A stretch of DNA of 64,000 bases, from contig JAPLAU010000033.1 in NCBI GenBank assembly GCA_026393115.1, positions 62,001 through 126,000 on the forward strand. Direction: 5' to 3'. The position numbers were made by a program, and so were the translations under genes. A model generated the notes under the pieces. It was not told the DNA's origin, ran no database searches, and was given only the letters and a program-made list of their open reading frames with translations. Below are positions 54,947-63,356 of this stretch, one piece after another (position 1 is the first letter of the stretch; each line of letters opens with the position of its first letter). The stretch comes from Actinomycetota bacterium (GTDB taxonomy: Bacteria; Actinomycetota; Actinomycetes; S36-B12; CAIYMF01).

Positions 54947-56269
54947 CTACACGCGGCGCAGGAATCGGTCGAGAACAGCAACACCGAATTCAAGCGACTC
55001 AATCGGAACGCGCTCGTCAACTCCGTGGAACAGGCTTGCGAAGTCAAGACTCGGTGGAAGTCGTAGAGGCATAAAACCAAAGCACCTCATGCCCAGTTGA
55101 GAGAACGCCTTCGCATCGGTTCCGCCTGACAGCATGTACGGAACGGTCTGCGCGCCCGGATCGACTTCGCGCAATGCCGATGCCATGGCATCAATGGTGG
55201 GGCCGTCAAAGCCCGTTTCGACCGCGATGTCACTCACAGCCGCTTCGCGAGTGATGCCTGGGCCGAGCAGTGCGTCAATTTCGGCCAGGAATTCGTCGCG
55301 GTGACCGGGTAGGTAGCGACCGTCGATGACCGCCGTTGCCGTTCCTGGAATGACATTGGCCTTGTAACCCGATGACAACATTGTGGGGTTCGCCGTGTTG
55401 CACAACGTGGCACCGATGACGCGAGCCAACGGTCCGAGTTGAGCCACGAGTTGTTCACCGTCGTTGGTATCGAGTTCGATACCGAGAACTTCCGACAGTC
55501 GTTCGACCAATGCCTGCACCGTCGGTGTGACGACAACCGGGAACCGATGTCTTCCAACGCGTGCTACGGCCTCGCTCAGGGCAGTGATGGCGTTGTCGTC
55601 GTTGAGGAACGAACCGTGTCCCGCGGTACCGGACGCGGTCACGCGCATCCATTCGATGCCCTTCTCCGCGGTCTGCACCGTGTAGAGGCGAAGATCGTCA
55701 TTGATAGTGATCGAGAACCCGCCGACCTCACCGATGGCTTCCGTGGCACCTTCGAACAACTCGGGCCGGTTCTCGACCATCCAGTGGGCGCCGTGCTCTC
55801 CTCCGTGCTCCTCGTCGGGGGTGAACACGACGATCAGGTCACGGTCAGGCTGGCTTCCGGTGCGCGACCATCCGCGCAACGTCGCAAGGATCATGCCGAC
55901 GGAGTCCTTCATGTCGACTGCTCCGCGCCCCCAGATCATGTCGTCGATGACCTCACCGGCAAACGGTGGCACCGACCAGTCAGAAGCGATGGCTGGCACG
56001 ACGTCGAGATGTGTGTGCACGAGAAGCGCGGGTCGGCTTGGGTCTTTACCTGCGATGCGGCTCACCACGCCCTGACGACGACCCGATGTCGTATTGACAA
56101 GTTCAGACGAGATACCGCATTCATCCAGAAGTCCTTGTACGTATTCAGCCGCAAGAGCCTCGCCCGGTCCTGAGTCGTCGCCGTAGTTCGAGGTATCGAT
56201 GCGCAGCAGGCCGCGAACGATGTCAACAACCTCTCGCTGAGCGAGGTCGTCAATTCCAGAGGTTGTCAT
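54947..56269 (-). CDS. M20 family metallopeptidase/deacylase
   Basis: Di-zinc hydrolase of 440 residues. Zinc and catalytic motifs are LVHTHLDVVP, WGRGAVDMKD and TPDEEHGGEHG; a dimerisation domain lies between about 200 and 310. The frame is open upstream to 56353, but the ATG at 56269 begins similarity (LAQREVVDIVRGLLRIDTSN). Cuts dipeptides or acyl-amino acids; exact substrate unknown. Confidence 0.9.
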   Translation of the reverse strand: MTTSGIDDLAQREVVDIVRGLLRIDTSNYGDDSGPGEALAAEYVQGLLDECGISSELVNTTSGRRQGVVSRIAGKDPSRPALLVHTHLDVVPAIASDWSVPPFAGEVIDDMIWGRGAVDMKDSVGMILATLRGWSRTGSQPDRDLIVVFTPDEEHGGEHGAHWMVENRPELFEGATEAIGEVGGFSITINDDLRLYTVQTAEKGIEWMRVTASGTAGHGSFLNDDNAITALSEAVARVGRHRFPVVVTPTVQALVERLSEVLGIELDTNDGEQLVAQLGPLARVIGATLCNTANPTMLSSGYKANVIPGTATAVIDGRYLPGHRDEFLAEIDALLGPGITREAAVSDIAVETGFDGPTIDAMASALREVDPGAQTVPYMLSGGTDAKAFSQLGMRCFGFMPLRLPPSLDFASLFHGVDERVPIESLEFGVAVLDRFLRRV

Positions 56270-56400
56270 TGCTCTAGTCTGCCGTGTTCGTGGAAATTGC
56301 GCTGCCCTGACACCGCTTGCAGAGCAAGAATCCTCGCAACCTAGACTCTGCAATCAGTTGACCGCACGGACCGCGAAAGCGATTACTCAAGGAGGCTGAC

Positions 56401-57414
56401 GTGGCGGTCACCATTCGTGAGGTCGCAGAGGCTGCGGGGGTTTCGACGGCAACAGTTTCTCGTGCATTGCGCGGACTTCCTTATGTTGATGACGCGACCC
56501 GTCTGCGAGTACTCGCCGCGGCGGCGAATCTTGACTATGTCGTGTCGCCGAGTGCCTCGCGGTTGGCGAGCGGTCGCACAGGCAGTATCGCGGTGGTTAC
56601 GCCCTTTATCGCTCGTTGGTTCTTCTCGACGGTGCTCTCTGGAGTCGAACAGGTCACGCACGACGCGGGTCTGGATCTGTTACTTCTCGGAGTGGGTGAT
56701 CCCGACCGACCGAGCGAGGTTCCGACCGAGCAGCGTTTGCGCCAGCGAGCGGATGGGGCGATCATCGTTGCGCTTCCCGCTGACGATCCCGAAGTGCGAG
56801 CGTTGCTGAACGCGAACCTGCCCGTGAGCATTGTCGGAAGTCTTGTTCCCGACGTTCCGTGTGTTGCCATTGACGACGCAGAAGCCGCTCGCAAGGCGAC
56901 TGCACACCTGCTCAATCTGGGACATCGACGGATCGCCGTCATCTCGGGCAGTCGCATCGGAAGCATCTACACCACTCAAGAGCACCGGTATCGGGGCTAC
57001 TGCGACGCGCTCTCAGCCGTTGGAATCGAGCCCGACCCGACTCTTGTCGCATTCGGACAGTTCACTCGCGAGGGTGGCGAGCAGGCGATGGGTGAACTGC
57101 TGAATCTGACGCTCACGCCGACCGCTGTTTTCTGCATGTCTGATGAGATGGCATTTGGGGCGTCGGTGGCGTTAAGGCGCCGCGGACTCGTTGCGGGGGT
57201 TGACATCTCGCTGATCGGGATTGACGGGCACCCACAGTCGGAGGTCATCGACCTCTCCACCGTTGAACAGCCAGTCGAGAGCATGGGCAGATTCGCTGCC
57301 GAGTCGTTGCTTGCAGTCCTAGGTCTTACTCCACCACCCGTGCGCGCGCCTGGGTTGGTTTCCACCAGGCTCGTTTCGCGTGGGTCGACCGCGTCACCGC
57401 GCGATGGTCGCTAG
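56401..57414 (+). CDS. LacI-family transcriptional regulator
   Basis: Regulator of 337 residues. The N-terminal LacI helix-turn-helix is TIREVAEAAGVSTATVSRAL with hinge region, followed by a periplasmic-binding-protein-like effector domain (GSIAVVTPFIARWFFSTVLSG; LGHRRIAVISGSRIGSIYT; PTAVFCMSDEMAFGA). GTG start with AGGAGG 5 nt away. No sugar operon is adjacent, so the regulon cannot be named. Confidence 0.93.
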   Translation: MAVTIREVAEAAGVSTATVSRALRGLPYVDDATRLRVLAAAANLDYVVSPSASRLASGRTGSIAVVTPFIARWFFSTVLSGVEQVTHDAGLDLLLLGVGDPDRPSEVPTEQRLRQRADGAIIVALPADDPEVRALLNANLPVSIVGSLVPDVPCVAIDDAEAARKATAHLLNLGHRRIAVISGSRIGSIYTTQEHRYRGYCDALSAVGIEPDPTLVAFGQFTREGGEQAMGELLNLTLTPTAVFCMSDEMAFGASVALRRRGLVAGVDISLIGIDGHPQSEVIDLSTVEQPVESMGRFAAESLLAVLGLTPPPVRAPGLVSTRLVSRGSTASPRDGR

Positions 57415-58094
57415 TTCAGTAGATCGCTCACCCCTTTGAACAAGAAGAGACAGCCGAAGAGCAGGGCCACTCCGATTGAGAGGGCGCGGTTGTTGGTCTG
57501 CAGCCATGTCGACAGTGCGCTGATCCATCGCTTAGCTCGCCGGGGCAGGAGGGCACACGCCACAATCAGGCCGATCAGCACTGCTTGCGCGACCAGAATG
57601 AAGCCGAGGTACGCACCGATCTGCGCTGGCCGAGTCAGTTCGCCTTCGACGATGATGCCGAGGGCGCTGAGAGTAAAGATCCACGCCTTGGTGTTCAGTG
57701 CCACAAGTCCGGCACCGAGACCGGCTGCCTTAGGAGCAGTGACCGAATCAATCATGCGTGACCAGCGAGGGGGTGCTGCATCGGGATCGGGCTCACCGAG
57801 GAGCATACGGATGCCGGCGATCACGAGCAGCAGACCGAGTACCGACAGCGCCCCGGAAACCAGCCAGTGAGTCTCTTGCGTTGTCACTTCACTCGATGCA
57901 CCACTGGCCAGGAGCGCAAACAGTGCTCCTTGCAGCAAGCGCACAGAAGTCATCCCGGTGACAAACCCGACGGCCTTTCGAATACCGTGCTCTCCGCTGA
58001 GTAACTGAACTTCGATGATGAGCCAGAGAGGCATCAGCATGTTCACCGCAGCCAGTGGGAGAAGCGCGACGATTGTCGATGCCAGGTAACTCAC
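57411..58094 (-). CDS. GAP/Sap-family membrane protein (LysE superfamily)
   Basis: Membrane protein of 227 residues with about six helices, resembling the GAP (Sap, sulfolipid-1-addressing) family of actinobacteria within the LysE superfamily. Features: LPLAAVNMLMPLWLIIEVQLLSG, RLLQGALFALLASGA and GLVALNTKAWIFTLSALGI. In mycobacteria such proteins help move lipids to the surface. GTG start without a good ribosome site; a tandem repeat begins 8 bp upstream. Overlaps the LacI gene end by 4 bp. Confidence 0.75.
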   Translation of the reverse strand: MSYLASTIVALLPLAAVNMLMPLWLIIEVQLLSGEHGIRKAVGFVTGMTSVRLLQGALFALLASGASSEVTTQETHWLVSGALSVLGLLLVIAGIRMLLGEPDPDAAPPRWSRMIDSVTAPKAAGLGAGLVALNTKAWIFTLSALGIIVEGELTRPAQIGAYLGFILVAQAVLIGLIVACALLPRRAKRWISALSTWLQTNNRALSIGVALLFGCLFLFKGVSDLLN

Positions 58095-58101
58095 CTCATT
58101 A

Positions 58102-58171
58102 GTGGGTAGATCAGATTCTTTGGGCAGATCGATTATGTGGGTAGATCAGATTCATTGGGCAGATGGATTTC
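58102..58171. repeat. 35-bp tandem repeat, two units (four half-units)
   Basis: Units 58102-58136 and 58137-58171 differ at four positions. Each unit is itself two related halves, GTGGGTAGATCAGATT and TTGGGCAGATCGATT. Located directly upstream of the GAP-family gene, on whose strand the half-unit reads AATCTGATCTACCCA. Confidence 0.85.
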
Positions 58172-58280
58172 GACGACAAGGTTCGAGCGACCTGCTGATC
58201 CTCTCAGTTCCCGCCGACCTCGGCGATGCAGGGCAACGCCCCCGTCGTCGTCCCGCGTCGTTGTGCCAGCCTCGGCCCGG

Positions 58281-58286
58281 TATAGT
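58281..58286 (+). promoter_or_regulatory. Candidate -10 of tRNA-Leu promoter
   Basis: TATAGT lies 32 nt before the mature tRNA. A perfect palindrome CCGCTCATGAGCGG (58297-58310) would be in the 5' leader of the precursor. Confidence 0.45.
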
Positions 58287-58318
58287 TGCCGGGCAGCCGC
58301 TCATGAGCGGTTCCACTC

Positions 58319-58404
58319 GTCCGAGTGGCGGAATTGGCAGACGCGCTAGCTTGAGGTGCTAGTTCCCTTTACGGGGAATGGGGGTTCAAGTCCCCCCTCG
58401 GACA
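58319..58404 (+). tRNA. tRNA-Leu (GAG)
   Basis: Complete class II tRNA of 86 nt. Acceptor GTCCGAG pairs with CTCGGAC, discriminator A as expected for leucine, CCA not encoded. Anticodon stem CTAGC/GCTAG encloses loop TTGAGGT, giving anticodon GAG at 58353-58355. A variable arm with a short stem and the T-arm GGGGG-TTCAAGT-CCCCC follow. Confidence 0.97.
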
Positions 58405-58420
58405 CGTAAGGTTGAGACTG

Positions 58421-58462
58421 CGATAGGGCTCCGGGCGACGGCTCGGGGCCCTATCGTCTTTT
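58421..58462 (+). terminator. Intrinsic terminator after tRNA-Leu
   Basis: CGATAGGGC (58421-58429) pairs with GCCCTATCG (58448-58456), extended inward by CCG/CGG, and is followed by TCTTTT. Strong, correctly placed terminator for the tRNA. Confidence 0.85.
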
Positions 58463-58512
58463 CGGTCCTCCCCGGCGATCAGGGGCACGATGGCAAGCAA
58501 CTGGGGCAGTGA

Positions 58513-58791
58513 CGTCTCTCTCGTTCTACCGGTACTGGTGCTGGTCGACCGGCCGGCGCGGGTAGCGAGGTACTGCTGCACAATGGCGAGCCACTGTACG
58601 GCGAGGGCGCCCCGCCAGGACTTAACCCGATGCAAAGAACGACAAAGACAGTCATCGACAGCGCAGGAAACTTCTGGGCAGTCAATAACTGGAAGAACGA
58701 ATCTGGCATCGACAACACGACCAACCCTGGCGGGGACGGTGTCGTCATTTTCGTTGGCCTCGCCGCTCCGCCGTTAGCAAAGGTGAGCTAG
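58513..58791 (+). pseudogene. C-terminal fragment of a secreted repeat/propeller-type protein
   Basis: An open frame with no proper start, beginning after a stop at 58510-58512 and ending at 58791. Its second half from the ATG at 58630 reads TKTVIDSAGNFWAVNNWK, then NPGGDGVVIFVGLAAPP, which resembles the C-terminal domain of secreted actinobacterial NHL/propeller-like proteins. Upstream residues are Gly/Ala-rich. Nothing upstream codes for the rest of such a protein because the tRNA and its terminator are there. Read as a gene relic rather than a functional 53-residue gene. Confidence 0.6.
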
Positions 58792-58842
58792 TCGCATCAG
58801 CACCGTGCTCCTGCCGACCTCGAACTGGTACCGTTCGTTGCG

Positions 58843-58848
58843 TATTCT
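58843..58848 (+). promoter_or_regulatory. -10 hexamer for leaderless DUF2277 transcript
   Basis: TATTCT lies 6 nt before the ATG at 58855. Confidence 0.5.
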
Positions 58849-58854
58849 TGGCTC

Positions 58855-59070
58855 ATGTGCCGAAGCATTAAGACACTTCGTCCCCCGTACGAAGACGACG
58901 TAACCGTCGACGACATGCATGCAGCGGCCTTGCAGTACGTGCGCAAGGTCGCGGGAATGCGAGCGCCTTCTGCAGCGAATAGAGAGGCGTTTGATCGCGC
59001 GGTTGATGAAGTAACTGCTGCCACGCAGTCACTGCTACGCGATCTGCAACTGAGACCCGCAAAAACTTAG
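58855..59070 (+). CDS. DUF2277 family protein
   Basis: Protein of 71 residues. The start MCRSIKTLRPPYE and the stretch AALQYVRKVAGMRAPSAAN are hallmarks of DUF2277, a small family widespread in bacteria with no known function. Complete length. Overlaps the end of the convergent SDR gene by 4 bp. Confidence 0.9.
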   Translation: MCRSIKTLRPPYEDDVTVDDMHAAALQYVRKVAGMRAPSAANREAFDRAVDEVTAATQSLLRDLQLRPAKT

Positions 59071-60164
59071 ACAGTCGGAAGTAGCTTCAGCCGACGCATG
59101 ATGTTGAACCACTCGATGAACGTTTCTTGAGTGTCGTAGACATCAACGAGCCCGGCCTGACGCAATTTGATCGAGCTGACAAATGCCGGGGTCGTTCCGT
59201 GATCGCTGACCCGATCGCGAGAGTCATAGCCGAATGCGTAGTCGGCGTAGAAGTGAGATTCGCCGAGGTACGCAGACATCGGCAGGTCGCGTAATCCGTT
59301 GTCGCGCACGATCTCATTCCAGGTCGCCTCATGGGCAGGCACAAACTCGGCCATCGATGTGGGGTCATCAGCGCCGACCTCCGCACCCAAAGCGGTGCCG
59401 AGTGCGGGCCACATATCGCGCCATTCGAAGACGTCGCCGTTAGTGATGTTGAAGGTTTGGTTACGGGCAGCCTCAGCAGACTCCGCCCATAGGAATGCTT
59501 TAGCCAAAAGTCGGGCATCGGTGCCCTCGGCTACATACGACGCACCACCGGGATAGCTGAAAGGACGTCCTTCACGCGCACAGATCGAACCGTAGATTCC
59601 AATCACGGCGATGAGGTTCATCGCCGATCCGATCGCATCGCCAAAGACGAATTGCGGCCGGAAGATCGAGTAGCCGAAGCCCAATTCGGCAGCGGCGCCG
59701 GTCAGGTAGTCCTCCTGGAGCCAGTAGAAGTTCTCGTGTTGCACGCGAGGCTGGCTTTCCTTGGCCGGAATACGCAGCGGCGTGACGTGTACCCCGTACG
59801 CCTTGGTTCCTTGTAGCAGTACAACGTGAGACAAACCCGATTCCGAAAGGGCGCCCACGGTATTGCGCAGCATCTGCTCGTTAGTTTCCATCTGGTCGGC
59901 GTCGCGCCAGCCAGGAATGAGTCCGGGCTTCTCAAATAGAGCGGCGTAGATGAGTTGATCAACATGGCCCAGAGACCCCAGAGCTGCACGCGTTGCGTCG
60001 GCGTCGCGAAGGTCGACTGACAGATGCCGGTACGAACGGTCTGAGAGGATCATGGGCTGTCGTCGTGAAAGAGCGACGACATCCCAGCCCTGCTCAAGAT
60101 AATGGTTGAGGGCAGCCTGTCCGACGAGTCCTGAGGCTCCTGCGATGACAACGGTCTTGGCCAT
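59067..60164 (-). CDS. SDR reductase, PRISE-like
   Basis: Short-chain dehydrogenase of 365 residues with cofactor motif VIAGASGLVGQAALNHYL at the start. The stretch LLQGTKAYGVHV with ENFYWLQEDYL is characteristic of the PRISE group (progesterone 5-beta-reductase/iridoid-synthase-like enone reductases), where Lys and a later Tyr act in catalysis. ATG with GGAG 4 nt away. Probably reduces an activated C=C bond; natural substrate unknown. Confidence 0.85.
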   Translation of the reverse strand: MAKTVVIAGASGLVGQAALNHYLEQGWDVVALSRRQPMILSDRSYRHLSVDLRDADATRAALGSLGHVDQLIYAALFEKPGLIPGWRDADQMETNEQMLRNTVGALSESGLSHVVLLQGTKAYGVHVTPLRIPAKESQPRVQHENFYWLQEDYLTGAAAELGFGYSIFRPQFVFGDAIGSAMNLIAVIGIYGSICAREGRPFSYPGGASYVAEGTDARLLAKAFLWAESAEAARNQTFNITNGDVFEWRDMWPALGTALGAEVGADDPTSMAEFVPAHEATWNEIVRDNGLRDLPMSAYLGESHFYADYAFGYDSRDRVSDHGTTPAFVSSIKLRQAGLVDVYDTQETFIEWFNIMRRLKLLPTV

Positions 60165-60299
60165 GAGTCTCCACTTTCGTGCGACGGCCCCCCGTCATTC
60201 ATCCGAGCATGCCATGAGCGCTTGCAACATGTCAGAGCGCATGACCTAAATCACTCCACCCCGAATGCCGAACACGTTCCCGGGACAGCAGGACGCTCA

Positions 60300-60800
60300 T
60301 CAGCCGAGGTAACCAGTACGCCCATCAAGCAACTCGCGATAGATATCGAGGTGTCCGTTGTGCCGTGCCGTCTCATCGAGCATGTGGCACAGGATCCAGC
60401 GCAGGCTTGGTCGATTGCCGCTCTCCTCGGCACGACACATCTGATCGTCCAACGCATACCTGCTGGCGACCTCGCGACTCTCGGCACAGGCCTCTTCGTA
60501 GTCAGCGACGATGGCCTCGAGGGTGTCTGCGGCGGTGAACTCAAACTCGAGGTCGGGTTCAGAATCACTCCACGCGAAAGTCACGTCATCTTGCCCGTCG
60601 AGGTGCCGCCGGAACCACCATCGCTCGACATCGGTGAGGTGACGAATGATTCCGGCCGCACTCGTCGCCGATGGTCCGAGTCGACGGGTTGCCTGTTCCC
60701 ATGACAGCCCAGAAACCTTGGCGACCGCTGTGGCGCGGTTGCCGTCGAGGTGAGCCTCCATCATCTCGCGCTCGGTGCCGTTCTCCTCGTCCAATGCCAT
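60300..60800 (-). CDS. DinB/DUF664 family protein
   Basis: Four-helix-bundle protein of 166 residues. The metal-binding His pattern of the DinB superfamily is seen in IIRHLTDVERWW and LCHMLDETARHNGHLDIYRELLDG, typical of DUF664. Such proteins may be thiol-dependent (mycothiol/bacillithiol) transferases, which would fit the mshC gene, but that is inference. ATG 60800 chosen because TAGGAT lies 6 nt upstream; a TTG at 60806 is in frame. Confidence 0.88.
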   Translation of the reverse strand: MALDEENGTEREMMEAHLDGNRATAVAKVSGLSWEQATRRLGPSATSAAGIIRHLTDVERWWFRRHLDGQDDVTFAWSDSEPDLEFEFTAADTLEAIVADYEEACAESREVASRYALDDQMCRAEESGNRPSLRWILCHMLDETARHNGHLDIYRELLDGRTGYLG

Positions 60801-60806
60801 GGACAA

Positions 60807-60812
60807 ATCCTA
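60807..60812 (-). promoter_or_regulatory. -10 hexamer for leaderless DinB-like transcript
   Basis: TAGGAT lies 6 nt before the ATG at 60800 and thereby decides the start. Confidence 0.55.
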
Positions 60813-60859
60813 GGTGCTAGCCTTCGGCCGACCGTGAGCCCGCAACACTGGAGGATTTG

Positions 60860-61894
60860 ATGAGTACCTACGCAGCGCTGCTGCTGCCTTCGGTGAACCG
60901 CGTCTACGCGGACGCGGCCCTGCATCTGGTGCAGGCCGAACTCGAAGTCTTCAGTGTGCGATTACTTGGTGGTCGAATCACTGGCATCAGTACGGAGACC
61001 ATCGCGGGAGTTGCCTACATCACCTTCGACGGTGTTGAACTCAGTGATCGAGACCTCAGTCTCTTGGGGAATGTCTCGGCAATCTACGCGCTGTATCAGC
61101 GGGAGAGCGACCGATTACGCCCGATAGAGCTGCGTTCGCTCGACCGCCTCGACAGCGATCTACTCACCATCATGAAGTACCCCGGTAAAACCAATGAACA
61201 GTTCACCCGACTGTTGCTCAACGTGACGCTTGCGTCCTCGCGCTTCGGGGCCGACATGCTTGACCGGCGATTCTCAGTTCTCGATCCACTCTGTGGGCGC
61301 GGAACCACGCTGAACCAAGCTCTGATGTGTGGCTTCGACGCCTACGGCATTGACGCGGATGCGCGCGATGTTGATGCGTATGCAACGTTCTTGCAACGCT
61401 GGCTGAAGGACAAGAGACTTAAACACCGAAGCGAGTACGGGCCTGTACGACGCGACCGCAAGGTTGTTGCGCGACGATTCGAGGCGACGTTTGCGGTGAC
61501 GAAGGAAGACTTCAAGGATGGAGATGTTCAGCGAGTCGACGTCGTCAATACCGACACCACGAGAGCTCTGGAATTCATGCGTCCGGGCTCGGTTGACCTC
61601 GTCGTTACTGACGCTCCTTATGGAGTGCAGCATGGCAGCCGAACAGGCGGAGCGACGCTTACCCGCAGTCCACTCGAACTCATCGCTGAGGCCGCGCCCG
61701 TGTGGGCACAACTCTTGCGATCGGGAGGCGCTCTAGGAATCTCGTGGAATATCAGGGTCGCATCCAGGCGTGATGCTGTGGCCGCAGTGAGCGCTGCCGG
61801 GCTCGACGTGCTTGAGGGTGGGCCCTACGAACTGTTCGAGCATCGGGTCGATCAATCCATTCAGCGCGACGTGTTGGTGGCTGTCAAGAACTGA
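60860..61894 (+). CDS. Trm11-like SAM-dependent RNA methyltransferase
   Basis: Protein of 344 residues. After an N-terminal region of about 130 residues comes a Rossmann methyltransferase fold: SAM motif VLDPLCGRGTTLNQALMCGFDAYGID and catalytic motif TDAPYGVQHG, a variant of the (D/N)PPY motif of guanine-N2 methyltransferases. This order resembles Trm11/TrmG10. No clear THUMP domain. ATG at 60860 has GGAGG 5 nt away. The target RNA is not known. Overlaps the next gene by 11 bp. Confidence 0.8.
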   Translation: MSTYAALLLPSVNRVYADAALHLVQAELEVFSVRLLGGRITGISTETIAGVAYITFDGVELSDRDLSLLGNVSAIYALYQRESDRLRPIELRSLDRLDSDLLTIMKYPGKTNEQFTRLLLNVTLASSRFGADMLDRRFSVLDPLCGRGTTLNQALMCGFDAYGIDADARDVDAYATFLQRWLKDKRLKHRSEYGPVRRDRKVVARRFEATFAVTKEDFKDGDVQRVDVVNTDTTRALEFMRPGSVDLVVTDAPYGVQHGSRTGGATLTRSPLELIAEAAPVWAQLLRSGGALGISWNIRVASRRDAVAAVSAAGLDVLEGGPYELFEHRVDQSIQRDVLVAVKN

Positions 61895-62525
61895 CCGCGC
61901 GCGCGCGTGGCATCAGTCCGACGTCAGCGAGCGCAGCATTGATGAGTGCCTCGTAACGCCCTTCGGCCAAGTCGCCGAATGGGTCAGAGGTATACCGAAT
62001 CAATTCGCTGTAGGGCAATCCAAATGCTGCTCGCATCGCGACGAGTCGCGCGCGCTCAGGATCATTGAGGTCGACGTACCCGGCAAGACCCCGTGCTGAG
62101 CTCATCTCGCGAATTTTGCGCCAACGGCGTGGCACCACAGCAACGAGAAGCACGATGATCGGAAGCGCAGCGGTGATGATTCCAATCACTGTCGCCAGCA
62201 GGTACACGGCGTCCTGGCCCTGCTGCCCAATTGCAGCAAGATTGCCGCCCGTGCTCTGCCCCACCGACGCAAACACATCGCCGATCGACCCACCGACTAC
62301 AGGAACGTTACTGATCGCCTCACCGACGGAGTTGAACCCACTCTGGATGCCGGTCCCGGCGGCACTCACTCCCGTGCCGAGCACGGCCAGCGCGGAAACG
62401 AGGTCGTGCACCTGAATGCCAATCCAGATGAACAGCACGATGAGTGCGACGACGAACAGGTCGAGCAAAACCTGTCGGGTACGTGCGCCGGGGATGTCTG
62501 GGTACAAGGTCAGGTGTTGCCACAT
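61884..62525 (-). CDS. Membrane protein of unknown function
   Basis: Protein of 213 residues. One hydrophobic helix at about 18-40, a Gly/Ser/Val-rich outer loop with a weakly hydrophobic part (VSALAVLGTGVSAAGTGIQSG), and a second helix at about 105-133, followed by a basic cytoplasmic tail with LPYSELIRYTSDPFGDLAEGRYEAL. Similar proteins are common in actinobacteria but I know no function. TAGGCT lies 7 nt before its ATG. Confidence 0.75.
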   Translation of the reverse strand: MWQHLTLYPDIPGARTRQVLLDLFVVALIVLFIWIGIQVHDLVSALAVLGTGVSAAGTGIQSGFNSVGEAISNVPVVGGSIGDVFASVGQSTGGNLAAIGQQGQDAVYLLATVIGIITAALPIIVLLVAVVPRRWRKIREMSSARGLAGYVDLNDPERARLVAMRAAFGLPYSELIRYTSDPFGDLAEGRYEALINAALADVGLMPRARAVSS

Positions 62526-62532
62526 GTCCGCA

Positions 62533-62538
62533 AGCCTA
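62533..62538 (-). promoter_or_regulatory. -10 hexamer for leaderless membrane-protein transcript
   Basis: TAGGCT lies 7 nt before the ATG at 62525. Confidence 0.5.
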
Positions 62539-62555
62539 GAGTGCGAGAGGCGACT

Positions 62556-63314
62556 TTAGCCGTGGATGATCAACCACACGGCGGCAACTCCACTCAGGCT
62601 TAACACCGCAGCTGAGAAGAATGTTTGACTCATCCGTGGGTAGAGCCACACACCCAGTCCCGCCCCCAGCAACAAGAAGGGGAGAAACCATAGGTCGGCG
62701 CGGAGAGATTCCGTCGTGATGGTGCCGAGTCCGAGTGCAAACGGCACCTTGGTGATGTTGACGATTGCCCAGAACCATGAGGAGGTTCCGAGAAAGGCCA
62801 GCATGGGTACGCGGATCTTGAGTAGATACAGGGTCATAGCTGCGCCACCGGCATTTGCGGTCATGGTGGTCATGCCGGCGAGCGTTCCGTAGAAGCCAAC
62901 TGCTACTTGCCGGGACAGTGGTGTCGATGAATCGGCCGCGTGTTCGCCCTGCCTTCTGCGGCGTACCTCAAGCAGCACCGACGCAAGAATCAGCACTCCG
63001 AGGATGCGTGACAGGGAAGTGCGGTCGAGGAATGCGAAGAGCGCTGCGGCACCGATCAGCCCGACAAGCACCCACGGTAGGAGGCCCAGGATGATGCGCC
63101 AATTCGCGCCGCGACGATAGCGCGACAATGCGATCACGTCGCCGACGAGGAGAAGGGGAAGTGCAAAACCTGAGGCAGCCGCGGGACCAAGCGCAGCCGC
63201 GAGCAGTGTTCCAGCCAGAATGCCGCTGCCGGGAAGGGCCGTCTTACTGACGCCATAGATCATCGAAGCAAGTCCGACAATCGCCACCAGTACGAAGGTC
63301 CACGACTCGGGCAC
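62556..63314 (-). CDS. TauE/SafE (TSUP) family permease
   Basis: Membrane protein of 252 residues with about eight helices. The N-terminal helix pair with VSKTALPGSGILAGTLLAAALG and the second-half repeat GFYGTLAGMTTMTANAGGAAMTLYLL match the TSUP family, which moves sulfite, sulfoacetate or other small anions. GTG start with TAGGCT 6 nt upstream. The substrate cannot be read from sequence. Confidence 0.9.
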   Translation of the reverse strand: MPESWTFVLVAIVGLASMIYGVSKTALPGSGILAGTLLAAALGPAAASGFALPLLLVGDVIALSRYRRGANWRIILGLLPWVLVGLIGAAALFAFLDRTSLSRILGVLILASVLLEVRRRRQGEHAADSSTPLSRQVAVGFYGTLAGMTTMTANAGGAAMTLYLLKIRVPMLAFLGTSSWFWAIVNITKVPFALGLGTITTESLRADLWFLPFLLLGAGLGVWLYPRMSQTFFSAAVLSLSGVAAVWLIIHG

Positions 63315-63320
63315 TCGTGC

Positions 63321-63326
63321 AGCCTA
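63321..63326 (-). promoter_or_regulatory. -10 hexamer for leaderless TauE/SafE transcript
   Basis: TAGGCT lies 6 nt before the GTG at 63314. Confidence 0.55.
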
Positions 63327-63356
63327 TGGAGACTGCACGAGTGCGCGAACAGCAGG

